64,000 bases of DNA, from NCBI GenBank assembly GCA_947627185.1, contig CANQVF010000006.1, positions 26,533 through 90,532 on the forward strand. The letters are read 5' to 3'. The stretch comes from an uncultured Clostridia bacterium. GTDB taxonomy: Bacteria; Bacillota; Clostridia; TANB77; CAG-508. The translations under genes were made by a program, and so were the position numbers. Every line of letters begins with the position of its first letter. The stretch's first letter is position 1. Positions 57,162 to 64,000 of the stretch are shown here, one piece after another. A model generated the notes under the pieces. That model ran no database searches. It was not told where the DNA came from and saw nothing but the letters and a program-made list of their open reading frames with translations.

Positions 57162-58196
57162 TTGAAAAAAAATATAAAAAATTATAATTTAGATAATTTA
57201 AAAGAAGAGCTAATTAAATTAAATGAAAAGCCATTTAGAGCAGAACAAATTTTTAAATGGTTATATGTAGAAAAAGTAACTTCTTTTTCAGATATGACAA
57301 ATTTATCTTTAGAACTTAGAAAAAAATTAGAAGAAAATTATTCTTTAGGATTATTTAAAATAGAAAAAAAATTAGAATCTATTGATGGTACAAAAAAATA
57401 CTTATTTGATGTGCAAGATACAGAAAAAAATTTAATTGAAAGTGTTTTAATGAGTTATCATCATGGATTTACAGCTTGTGTATCAAGTCAAATTGGTTGC
57501 AAGATGGGATGTAAATTTTGTGCTTCAACAGGAATACCTTTTTCTAGAAATTTAGAAGCTGGAGAAATTATTCAGCAAATACTAGAAATTGAAGAAGAAG
57601 AAAATCTTAAAATTTCTAATATTGTATTTATGGGAATTGGTGAACCTCTAGATAATTACGAAAATGTGATGAATGCAATTAGCATCATAAATAATCCAAA
57701 AGGATTAAATATAGGTGCAAGACATATTAGTATTTCAACTAGTGGTTTAGTTCCAAAAATATATGATTTAGCAGATAAACAAATTCAATGCACATTATCT
57801 GTTTCTTTACATAGTAGTAATAATAAAACAAGAAGTGAAATGATGCCTGTAAATAATTTATATCCAATAGAAGAATTAATAAAAGCATGCAAATACTATA
57901 TAGAAAAAACTAATAAAAGAATATCATTTGAATATGCTTTAGCTAAAGATAATAATGACAATATAGAAGATGCAAAACAATTAGTTAAATTATTGCATGG
58001 AATGCTTGCACATGTAAATTTAATTCCAATAAATAAAATAGAAGATGGAAAATATACCAAAAGTACAAATGAAAATATAATTAAATTTAGAGATTACCTT
58101 AATGATCATGGAATAGTGGCTACAATTAGAAGAGAACTCGGTTCTGATATATCAGCTGCCTGTGGTCAATTGAGAAAACAGAACTTGAAAGATTAA
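57162..58196 (+). CDS. rlmN: 23S rRNA (A2503-C2)/tRNA (A37-C2) methyltransferase, radical SAM
   Basis: Methylates C2 of A2503 in 23S rRNA and A37 in some tRNAs. 344 aa. Radical-SAM cluster CKMGCKFC (CX3CX2C), preceded by TACVSSQIG; GIGEPLDNYENV; and the C-terminal methyl-carrying Cys in AACGQL. TTG start at 57162, with SD ggggga 5 nt upstream, is preferred over the TTG at 57150 that would include the SD. Co-directional with prpC and prkC, a standard Firmicutes order. Confidence 0.95.
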   Translation: MKKNIKNYNLDNLKEELIKLNEKPFRAEQIFKWLYVEKVTSFSDMTNLSLELRKKLEENYSLGLFKIEKKLESIDGTKKYLFDVQDTEKNLIESVLMSYHHGFTACVSSQIGCKMGCKFCASTGIPFSRNLEAGEIIQQILEIEEEENLKISNIVFMGIGEPLDNYENVMNAISIINNPKGLNIGARHISISTSGLVPKIYDLADKQIQCTLSVSLHSSNNKTRSEMMPVNNLYPIEELIKACKYYIEKTNKRISFEYALAKDNNDNIEDAKQLVKLLHGMLAHVNLIPINKIEDGKYTKSTNENIIKFRDYLNDHGIVATIRRELGSDISAACGQLRKQNLKD

Positions 58197-58209
58197 AGAG
58201 GTGAGGTAA

Positions 58210-58974
58210 GTGAGAATTTTAGCAAAGTCTGATATTGGAAAAGCTAGAGATATGAATCAAGATAGTTATTACATATCAGATTTGGAAAAAGATGAATTAA
58301 AATTATATATTTTGGCAGATGGTATGGGCGGATATAAAGGTGGAGAAATAGCTAGCTCTTTAGCAGTTGCTAATGCTAGAAATTATATAATTAATCATTT
58401 CAAAAAGACTAAAAAAGATAGAGAAAGTATTTTAAAATTATTAAGATATGCTATAGAATATGCTAACATGATGGTATATGAAAAATCACAGGAAGATGAA
58501 GAATTAAAAGATATGGGTACTACTTTAGATATCTGTTTAATATATAATAATAAAGTATTTATAGGTCATGTTGGTGATAGTAGAGTTTATAGAATTCGTA
58601 AAAATATAATTAGAAAACTTACAACAGATCACAGTTATGTAGAAAAATTAGTAAAAGAAGGAACAATATCTAAAGAAGAAGCTTTTAATCATCCAAAAAA
58701 GAATATGTTAATGAAGGCATTAGGATGTAATTCACTTGTTGAGCCAGATGTTATATGTAAAGGATTCTTAAAAGATGATATATTACTTATGTGTTCAGAT
58801 GGATTAACAAATATGTTAAAAGAAAATGAGATATACAATTTGTTATTAAATAATCCAGATCATCCAGAAGAAGCTTTAATAAATAATGCAAATGAGTTAG
58901 GTGGATACGATAATATAACGGCAATTATTATAGACAATATAGAGATTAGTGAAGAAGAAACTAAGGAGAGATAA
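58210..58974 (+). CDS. prpC: PP2C-type serine/threonine phosphatase
   Basis: Reverses phosphorylation by the neighbouring kinase. 254 aa. Metal-binding motifs: SDIGKARDMNQDSY, DGMGGYKGGE (37-46), GHVGDSRVYR, LLMCSDGLTN and GGYDNITAI with the terminal Asp. GTG start with strong SD gaggtgag, 13 nt after rlmN. Three nt separate it from prkC. Confidence 0.94.
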   Translation: MRILAKSDIGKARDMNQDSYYISDLEKDELKLYILADGMGGYKGGEIASSLAVANARNYIINHFKKTKKDRESILKLLRYAIEYANMMVYEKSQEDEELKDMGTTLDICLIYNNKVFIGHVGDSRVYRIRKNIIRKLTTDHSYVEKLVKEGTISKEEAFNHPKKNMLMKALGCNSLVEPDVICKGFLKDDILLMCSDGLTNMLKENEIYNLLLNNPDHPEEALINNANELGGYDNITAIIIDNIEISEEETKER

Positions 58975-58977
58975 GTT

Positions 58978-61020
58978 ATGAATCTTATTGGTAAAATGTT
59001 GAATAACAGATATGAAGTCCTAGAAAAAATTGGAAATGGTGGTATGGCTACCGTATATAAAGCTAAATGTCATGTATTAAATCGATATGTTGCAATAAAA
59101 ATTTTAAAAGATGAGTTTACAACAGATAGCGAATTTATAAAAAAATTTAATAGTGAAGCACAATCTGCTGCAAGACTTGCTCATCCTAATATAGTACAAA
59201 TATATGATGTTTGTAATGAAGATAATTTATATTATATAGTAATGGAACTTATTCAAGGAAAAACTCTAAAAGAAATAATAACAGAAGATGGTATTCTTTC
59301 TTGGAAATGGTCTGTAAATATTGCAATACAAATTGCTTCGGCTTTAGAAACAGCACACAAAAATAATATAATACATAGAGATATAAAGCCACACAATATA
59401 ATAATAACAGAAGATGGTATTGCAAAAGTAACAGATTTTGGAATAGCAAAAGCAGTTTCAAATTCTACTATAACAGCTTTTGGAACAACAATAGGATCTG
59501 TTCATTACTTTTCTCCAGAACATGCAAGAGGTGGATATACAGATGCTAAATCAGATTTATATTCATTAGGTATTGTTATGTATGAAATGCTTACAGGAAA
59601 AGTACCTTTTGATGCAGACACACCTGTATCTGTTGCATTAAAACAAGTTCAAGAGGAACCAGTAGACCCAATGAATTATAATCCAAACATACCAATTAGT
59701 GTAAATAGAATTATTTTAAAAGCTATGCAAAAAGATCCAAATCTTAGATATCAAAATGCAACAGAAATGCTTAAAGATTTATCTTTAGCTCTAAAAAAAC
59801 CAGATGAAGATTTTGTTATATTAGCAACTAGAAATGATGATTCTCCTACACAAAAAGTTCCTACAATATATGAATTAGAAATGGAAAAAAATAATGACAG
59901 AAAAGCACCAAGAGTTGAAAATAATAATAACAATAAGAAAGAAGGCAAAATAAAAGCTTTTTATACTAAACATAAATGGGCTAAACCTGTTACAATTATT
60001 TTAGTTTCTATTCTTATTTTTATAATAGCTATGTATGCTACAATAGCTGTATTAAATGGAACAAGACCTAATCAAGTAGAAATACCAAATGTTTCTGGTG
60101 CAGAAAATGCAGAAAGAATGAAAAAAGATGCAGCAATTAAAGTTTTAAATGATTTAGGCTTTAAAGATATTACTGTAGAAGAAGAATATAATGATGAAAT
60201 AGAAGAAGGATATGTAATTTCACAATCACCAGAATATCAATCTAATTATAGATTTAATTTAACTCAAAAAATTAAATTAGTAGTAAGTAAAGGACAAAAG
60301 ATTGTTACTTTACCTAATAAAATGATTGGTAAAAACATTAGTGATGTAAAAAAAGAATTAGATGAATTAGAATTAAAGTATGAAATAAAAGAAGAAACTA
60401 GTGAAAAAGTAGAAAAAGATATTGTTATAGATGTAGATCCTGAAGAAGGAGAAGAAATTACAGCAGCAACAACAATTAATCTTGTTGTTAGTTCAGGTAG
60501 TGCATATAAAGATGTAATAGTTCCAAGTGTTTTAAATGAAACACAAGAAAACGCAGTTAGTAAATTAACAGCTTTAAACTTAGTTGTAAATGTTAGTTAT
60601 GAAGAAAATGCATCAAAATCAGATGGTATTGTTACATCTCAAAGTGTAAATCCAGGAAAAACATTAAAAGAAGGAGATAAAATTGAAGTTGTTGTAAATA
60701 AACAACCTACAAGGTCAACATTAACTGTAAATGTAAATTTGCAATCTTTAATGGGATATACGGAACCTGCTCCAACAGTTCAAAATACAGCAGATGGTAA
60801 TACTGTTACAACAACTCCAGAAATACCAAAAGCAGCTGTAAAAATTGAAGTAGGTGAAGATACAATATTAAGTGATAGTTATTCAATGACAAAAACTGAT
60901 ATATCTGCTTCACATACTACTTCAGGTGTAAAAGAATTAAAAGTAAAAGTAGATGGGGTAACTAAATATACTCAAACAATAGACTTTAATAAAGGTAGTC
61001 AAACAGTAAATGTAAAATAA
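58978..61020 (+). CDS. prkC: Membrane Ser/Thr kinase with PASTA repeats (PrkC/PknB)
   Basis: 680 aa. Kinase domain 1-~275: glycine loop GNGGMATVY, Lys41 in VAIK, HRD at 133-135 (HRDIKPHNI), DFG at 153-155. One transmembrane helix at ~335-360 (PVTIILVSILIFIIAMYA). Three PASTA repeats outside (starting VEIPNVSGAENAE, VTLPNKMIGKNIS, VIVPSVLNETQEN) and an additional ~95-residue C-terminal beta domain. Senses peptidoglycan/lipid II and regulates growth and envelope synthesis. Partner phosphatase upstream. Confidence 0.95.
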   Translation: MNLIGKMLNNRYEVLEKIGNGGMATVYKAKCHVLNRYVAIKILKDEFTTDSEFIKKFNSEAQSAARLAHPNIVQIYDVCNEDNLYYIVMELIQGKTLKEIITEDGILSWKWSVNIAIQIASALETAHKNNIIHRDIKPHNIIITEDGIAKVTDFGIAKAVSNSTITAFGTTIGSVHYFSPEHARGGYTDAKSDLYSLGIVMYEMLTGKVPFDADTPVSVALKQVQEEPVDPMNYNPNIPISVNRIILKAMQKDPNLRYQNATEMLKDLSLALKKPDEDFVILATRNDDSPTQKVPTIYELEMEKNNDRKAPRVENNNNNKKEGKIKAFYTKHKWAKPVTIILVSILIFIIAMYATIAVLNGTRPNQVEIPNVSGAENAERMKKDAAIKVLNDLGFKDITVEEEYNDEIEEGYVISQSPEYQSNYRFNLTQKIKLVVSKGQKIVTLPNKMIGKNISDVKKELDELELKYEIKEETSEKVEKDIVIDVDPEEGEEITAATTINLVVSSGSAYKDVIVPSVLNETQENAVSKLTALNLVVNVSYEENASKSDGIVTSQSVNPGKTLKEGDKIEVVVNKQPTRSTLTVNVNLQSLMGYTEPAPTVQNTADGNTVTTTPEIPKAAVKIEVGEDTILSDSYSMTKTDISASHTTSGVKELKVKVDGVTKYTQTIDFNKGSQTVNVK

Positions 61021-61030
61021 AATATTTTAT

Positions 61031-61102
61031 AGAGACATACAGTAAAAATATACTAAAATGATTATAAAATTTTAGATTTAATTTTCTATATGTCTCTTTT
61101 TT
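61031..61102 (+). terminator. Long-loop terminator after prkC
   Basis: 9-bp stem agagacata / tatgtctct enclosing ~49 nt, followed by TTTTTT. Like the terminator at 57.0 kb it has an unusually large loop. It ends just before the rpe SD. Confidence 0.65.
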
Positions 61103-61115
61103 AAAAGGAGAAATT

Positions 61116-61778
61116 ATGACTGAAATATCAGCATCATTATTAACATTAGATAAAGAAAATGCTATTAAAACAATGTATAATTTAGAGGCAGGAAAAATAA
61201 ATTATTTCCATATAGATGTAATGGATGGAAAATTTGTAGAAAAAAACACAACAGAAATAATGAAGGATTATGCATTAACAGCTTCACATATTTCTAATTT
61301 AGGTTTAGATGTTCACCTTATGGTAGAAAATGTAGAAGAATTTGTTGATGAATATTCAATGTTAGAACCAAAAATAATAACTTTTCATATAGAAGCTATG
61401 AATAATAATGAAGAAAGAATAAAAAATGTAATTTATGAAATTAAAAATATTGGTTCAAGAGTAGGAATTGCAATTAATCCAGATACAGATATTGAGAAAG
61501 TAAAAAAATATTTACCATATATTCATATGATACTAATTATGACTGTTGTACCTGGAAAAGGTGGACAAACTTTAATAGCAGAAACTTTAGAAAAAGTGAA
61601 AAAAGTAAAAGAATATATAGATGAAAATAATATAGATATAGATATTGAAGTAGATGGTGGAATTAATGATGAAACATCAAATAAAGCAATTGAATGTGGT
61701 GCAAATATTTTAGTTTCTGGAAAATATTTAATTTCTTCTGAAAACATAGGAGAAGCAGTGAGAAAACTAAAAGAATAA
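61116..61778 (+). CDS. rpe: Ribulose-phosphate 3-epimerase
   Basis: Interconverts ribulose-5-P and xylulose-5-P in the pentose phosphate pathway. 220 aa TIM barrel. SASLLTLD, metal-binding HIDVMDG (32-38), LDVHLMVEN, VVPGKGGQ and EVDGGINDET, all typical, though MTVVPGKGGQ replaces the more common MTVNPGFGGQ. SD aaaggag. The gene follows prkC directly; rsgA (ribosome GTPase), often found between them, is absent here. Confidence 0.92.
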   Translation: MTEISASLLTLDKENAIKTMYNLEAGKINYFHIDVMDGKFVEKNTTEIMKDYALTASHISNLGLDVHLMVENVEEFVDEYSMLEPKIITFHIEAMNNNEERIKNVIYEIKNIGSRVGIAINPDTDIEKVKKYLPYIHMILIMTVVPGKGGQTLIAETLEKVKKVKEYIDENNIDIDIEVDGGINDETSNKAIECGANILVSGKYLISSENIGEAVRKLKE

Positions 61779-61811
61779 TATAAATAATAATTATAAAAAA
61801 AGGAGGAGAAA

Positions 61812-63152
61812 ATGAAAAAATTAACAAAAATTACATTAATTTTATGTGCTATTATTTTATTTATAACAAATGTTGTTTTAGCAACCGAAGATTCTGATTT
61901 GTTTCCTAATCAAAATGTTGTACTAGATGGAACACAAGATATGGTAAACAGTGAGCAAAATGAAGAAAATGGTATAATGCCAATTTCAGAAGAAATACCA
62001 GAAGAATGGCTTAGATCAACAAGTCTAGAAGGAAATTTTGTTCCAAATGATGGAGATATGTTTTTAGCAGAAGAAAGCATAGAAATTAATCAAAGAGTAT
62101 ATGGCGATTTATATTTATTTGGAAAAAATGTTGAAATTAATTCTGAAGACATTGATGGAAATATTTTTGTTATAGGTGAAAAAATAAAAATTTCTGGACA
62201 AATTTCTTCATACATAATTGCTTTGGGTGATAGCATTGAAATTTCAGGTACAGCTTCTGGTATATATGCAATATCAAATAGTTTTACTTTAACAGAAGGC
62301 TCACAAGTAATTAGAGATTTAAAAATTATTTCAGATGAGATTAATATTGATGGTATAGTAAATCGTAATGTTTCAGTGATTTCAGAAAATATTAATATGG
62401 GAATTAATTCAGCAATATATGGAAAACTTTTGTATGATGGAAACTTAAAAGGAAATAAAAATGCTATATTTGGTGAAACAGTTAAATATGAGATAGAAAA
62501 TGATGAAGAAAAAGATATACAAAAAAGAGATGAGAATAAAGAACTATTTTCAAATATTAAAGATATATTATTAAAATGTATAACAGCATTAATATTTATT
62601 GCGATAATATCACTTATAACTAAAAATGAAAAACCACAATTAGAAGAAATGAAGATAGAGGATTACATTAAAGACATATTTATAGGTTTAGGAATTTTGG
62701 TTGCAATACCTATTCTAGCAGTGATATTATTCTTTACAATTATAGGAATACCTTTTGCAATAATAGGAATTATGATATATGCAATTTTTGTATATTTGGC
62801 TAAACCATTTTTATGTTATGAAATTGCAAGAGTCTTATTAAAAGATTCAAATTCAAAAGCAAAAACAATATGGGGAGCAGTACTAGTATTCTTTATTATA
62901 GAAATATTAGGTTGTATTAATATAATTGGTGGCTTAATAAATGTATGTGCAAAATTACTTGGAATTGCTATTGAATTAAAATTCTTGTCTAATAAAAAAG
63001 ATTCAAAAGATAAAAAAGAAAATATTGAAAAAGTAGAAGATAAAAAAGAGGAAGTTATAGAAGTAAAACAAGAGAATAAAGAAGAAATCAAAAAAGAATT
63101 ATCTAACGAAGAAAAAGAAACTGAAGAAGAAAATAAAAAAGAAGAAAATTAA
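61812..63152 (+). CDS. Bactofilin-like (polymer-forming cytoskeletal) membrane protein
   Basis: 446 aa. Sec signal (KITLILCAIILFITNVVLA), ~60-residue acidic linker, then repeated beta-helix rungs (NQRVYGDLYLFGKNVEI, GNIFVIGEKIKISGQ, YIIALGDSIEISG), bactofilin/DUF342-like. Three or four helices at ~255-380 and a ~60-residue highly charged Lys/Glu tail. The beta-helix would face outside and the charged tail the cytoplasm. Possible envelope scaffold. SD aaggagg, 33 nt after rpe. Confidence 0.78.
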   Translation: MKKLTKITLILCAIILFITNVVLATEDSDLFPNQNVVLDGTQDMVNSEQNEENGIMPISEEIPEEWLRSTSLEGNFVPNDGDMFLAEESIEINQRVYGDLYLFGKNVEINSEDIDGNIFVIGEKIKISGQISSYIIALGDSIEISGTASGIYAISNSFTLTEGSQVIRDLKIISDEINIDGIVNRNVSVISENINMGINSAIYGKLLYDGNLKGNKNAIFGETVKYEIENDEEKDIQKRDENKELFSNIKDILLKCITALIFIAIISLITKNEKPQLEEMKIEDYIKDIFIGLGILVAIPILAVILFFTIIGIPFAIIGIMIYAIFVYLAKPFLCYEIARVLLKDSNSKAKTIWGAVLVFFIIEILGCINIIGGLINVCAKLLGIAIELKFLSNKKDSKDKKENIEKVEDKKEEVIEVKQENKEEIKKELSNEEKETEEENKKEEN

Positions 63153-63160
63153 AAAAAGTA

Positions 63161-63194
63161 TTGTAAATTATTAATAATATTTAATAATTTACAA
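63161..63194. repeat. 13-bp hairpin directly upstream of the nth SD
   Basis: ttgtaaattatta / taataatttacaa with an 8-nt loop. No T-run follows on the + strand. The SD (aaaggt) begins at the foot of the stem, so it may stabilise or regulate the nth message. Confidence 0.5.
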
Positions 63195-63204
63195 AAGGTA
63201 AGAT

Positions 63205-63837
63205 ATGAAAAGTAAAAAAGATGCAATAGAAATAATAAAAATTTTGAAACAATATTATCCAGATGCAACATGTAGTTTAGATTTTAAAAATCCTTTTGAA
63301 ATGCTTATATCTGTTATGCTTTCTGCACAATGCACAGATGAGAGAGTAAATAAAACTACACCAGAGCTTTTTAAAAAATATCCTACTCCAAAAGAAATGG
63401 CAAAAGCAGATATAAAAGATATAGAAAAAATAATTCATCCATGTGGTTTTTATAAAAATAAATCTAAAAATATAAAAGCATGTAGTCAAAAATTAATTGA
63501 AAAATTTAATGGTGTTGTTCCAGAGAATATGGAAGAATTGCAAAGTTTGCCTGGAGTTGGTAGAAAAAGTGCTAATGTTATTATGTTAGAGGCTTTTCAT
63601 AATCCACAAGGGATTGCAGTAGATACTCATGCAAAAAGAATATCTAATAAAATTGGATTTTCTAATAATCAAGAACCAGAAAAAATTGAGCAAGATTTAT
63701 TAAAACAAATTCCAAAAGAATATTACTATGATGTAAATCATTTACTAGTATGGCATGGGAGAAATATTTGTAATGCAAGAAATCCTAAATGTACTGAGTG
63801 TCCAGTAAATAAATATTGCAATTATTTTAAAAAATAA
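63205..63837 (+). CDS. nth: Endonuclease III (DNA glycosylase/AP lyase)
   Basis: Removes oxidised pyrimidines in base-excision repair. 210 aa, standard. Helix-hairpin-helix LQSLPGVGRKSANV with catalytic Lys121, catalytic Asp140 in VDTHAKR, and the 4Fe-4S loop Cys189-X6-Cys196-X2-Cys199-X5-Cys205 complete. SD aaaggtaag. A strong terminator follows. Confidence 0.95.
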   Translation: MKSKKDAIEIIKILKQYYPDATCSLDFKNPFEMLISVMLSAQCTDERVNKTTPELFKKYPTPKEMAKADIKDIEKIIHPCGFYKNKSKNIKACSQKLIEKFNGVVPENMEELQSLPGVGRKSANVIMLEAFHNPQGIAVDTHAKRISNKIGFSNNQEPEKIEQDLLKQIPKEYYYDVNHLLVWHGRNICNARNPKCTECPVNKYCNYFKK

Positions 63838-63840
63838 ATA

Positions 63841-63877
63841 AAAAACCTCAAATATTTAATAATATTTGAGGTTTTTT
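63841..63877 (+). terminator. Terminator after nth
   Basis: 11-15-bp stem aacctcaaatatt / aatatttgaggtt, loop TAAT, followed by seven T. Confidence 0.93.
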
Positions 63878-63920
63878 TATCTATATTTTTAAATATATAT
63901 CTTACTAATATATATTCAAA

Positions 63921-64000
63921 AAAATATATTTTCTTAATCTATATTTAACAATATATATTTTCTTAATCTATATTTAACAATATATATTTTCTTAATCTAT
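63921..64000. repeat. 29-bp tandem repeat array continuing past the window
   Basis: Unit aatatatattttcttaatc... of 29 bp: copies at 63921-63949 (one mismatch), 63950-63978, and 63979-64000 (incomplete at the edge). A degenerate related unit precedes it (63880-63920). Repeats are head-to-tail without spacers, so this is not a CRISPR array. Confidence 0.85.

Noticed and set aside
63921-64000. CRISPR array
   Set aside because: Units are contiguous 29-bp copies with no unique spacers and no cas genes in the window.

Overview
The window is very AT-rich DNA (about a quarter G+C by eye) with strong AGGAGG-type ribosome binding sites, near-consensus sigma-A promoters (often with an extended TGn -10) and U-tract hairpin terminators. 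Gene content (TypA, PrkC/PrpC with PASTA repeats, an Asp23-like domain, TasA/camelysin-like small proteins, ABC-2/Wzt exporters) points to a low-GC Gram-positive of the Clostridia, most likely an uncultured gut-type lineage. Genus cannot be told from this sequence. All real genes but one are on the + strand.

Layout. 1-2.3 kb: 3' part of an alpha-glucan phosphorylase gene, then a terminator. 2.35-4.4 kb: a strong promoter, a ~295-nt leader closed by a 22-bp terminal stem, and four small secreted or membrane proteins, two with an AKW(S/N)FN motif of TasA/camelysin type. The first of them appears to start at AUA. 4.5-8.8 kb: a P-loop ATPase fused to an Asp23-like domain, cmk, plsC and typA. 8.8-9.24 kb: a compositionally foreign minus-strand cassette with its own promoter, SD, small ORF and terminator. 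9.3-11.3 kb: a SAM methyltransferase (TrmR-like) and glmU.

11.4-57 kb: a very large surface-polysaccharide locus. It holds dTDP-rhamnose genes (rfbD, A, C, B with an HD hydrolase inserted) and a PglF/PglE/PglC-type set that makes an amino sugar and attaches the first sugar phosphate to the lipid carrier. A broken membrane O-acyltransferase gene carries a (TA)15 tract. A cassette of ATP-grasp, second DegT-like and FemAB-like genes follows. There are two Wzx-like flippases, one Wzm/Wzt ABC exporter, galE, many GT2 enzymes (three are tandem proteins with two GT2 domains each), one GT4, GtrA-type proteins and several large polytopic proteins of probable GT-C or polymerase type. The genes would supply activated rhamnose and amino sugars, assemble repeat units on undecaprenyl phosphate, decorate them, and export them by both flippase and ABC routes.

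57-64 kb: housekeeping again: rlmN, prpC, prkC, rpe (rsgA, often found between the last two, is absent), a bactofilin-like membrane protein, nth and a terminator, then a 29-bp tandem repeat array running off the right edge.

The most unusual signals are in the RNA and DNA structure: the 22-bp-closed leader at 2.39-2.69 kb; tandem hairpins before the second TasA-like gene; four genes in which a hairpin lies between the Shine-Dalgarno and the start codon; a ~187-bp nested inverted-repeat element at 23.1-23.3 kb; and the TA tract. No tRNA, rRNA, CRISPR array, transposase or integrase gene was seen.
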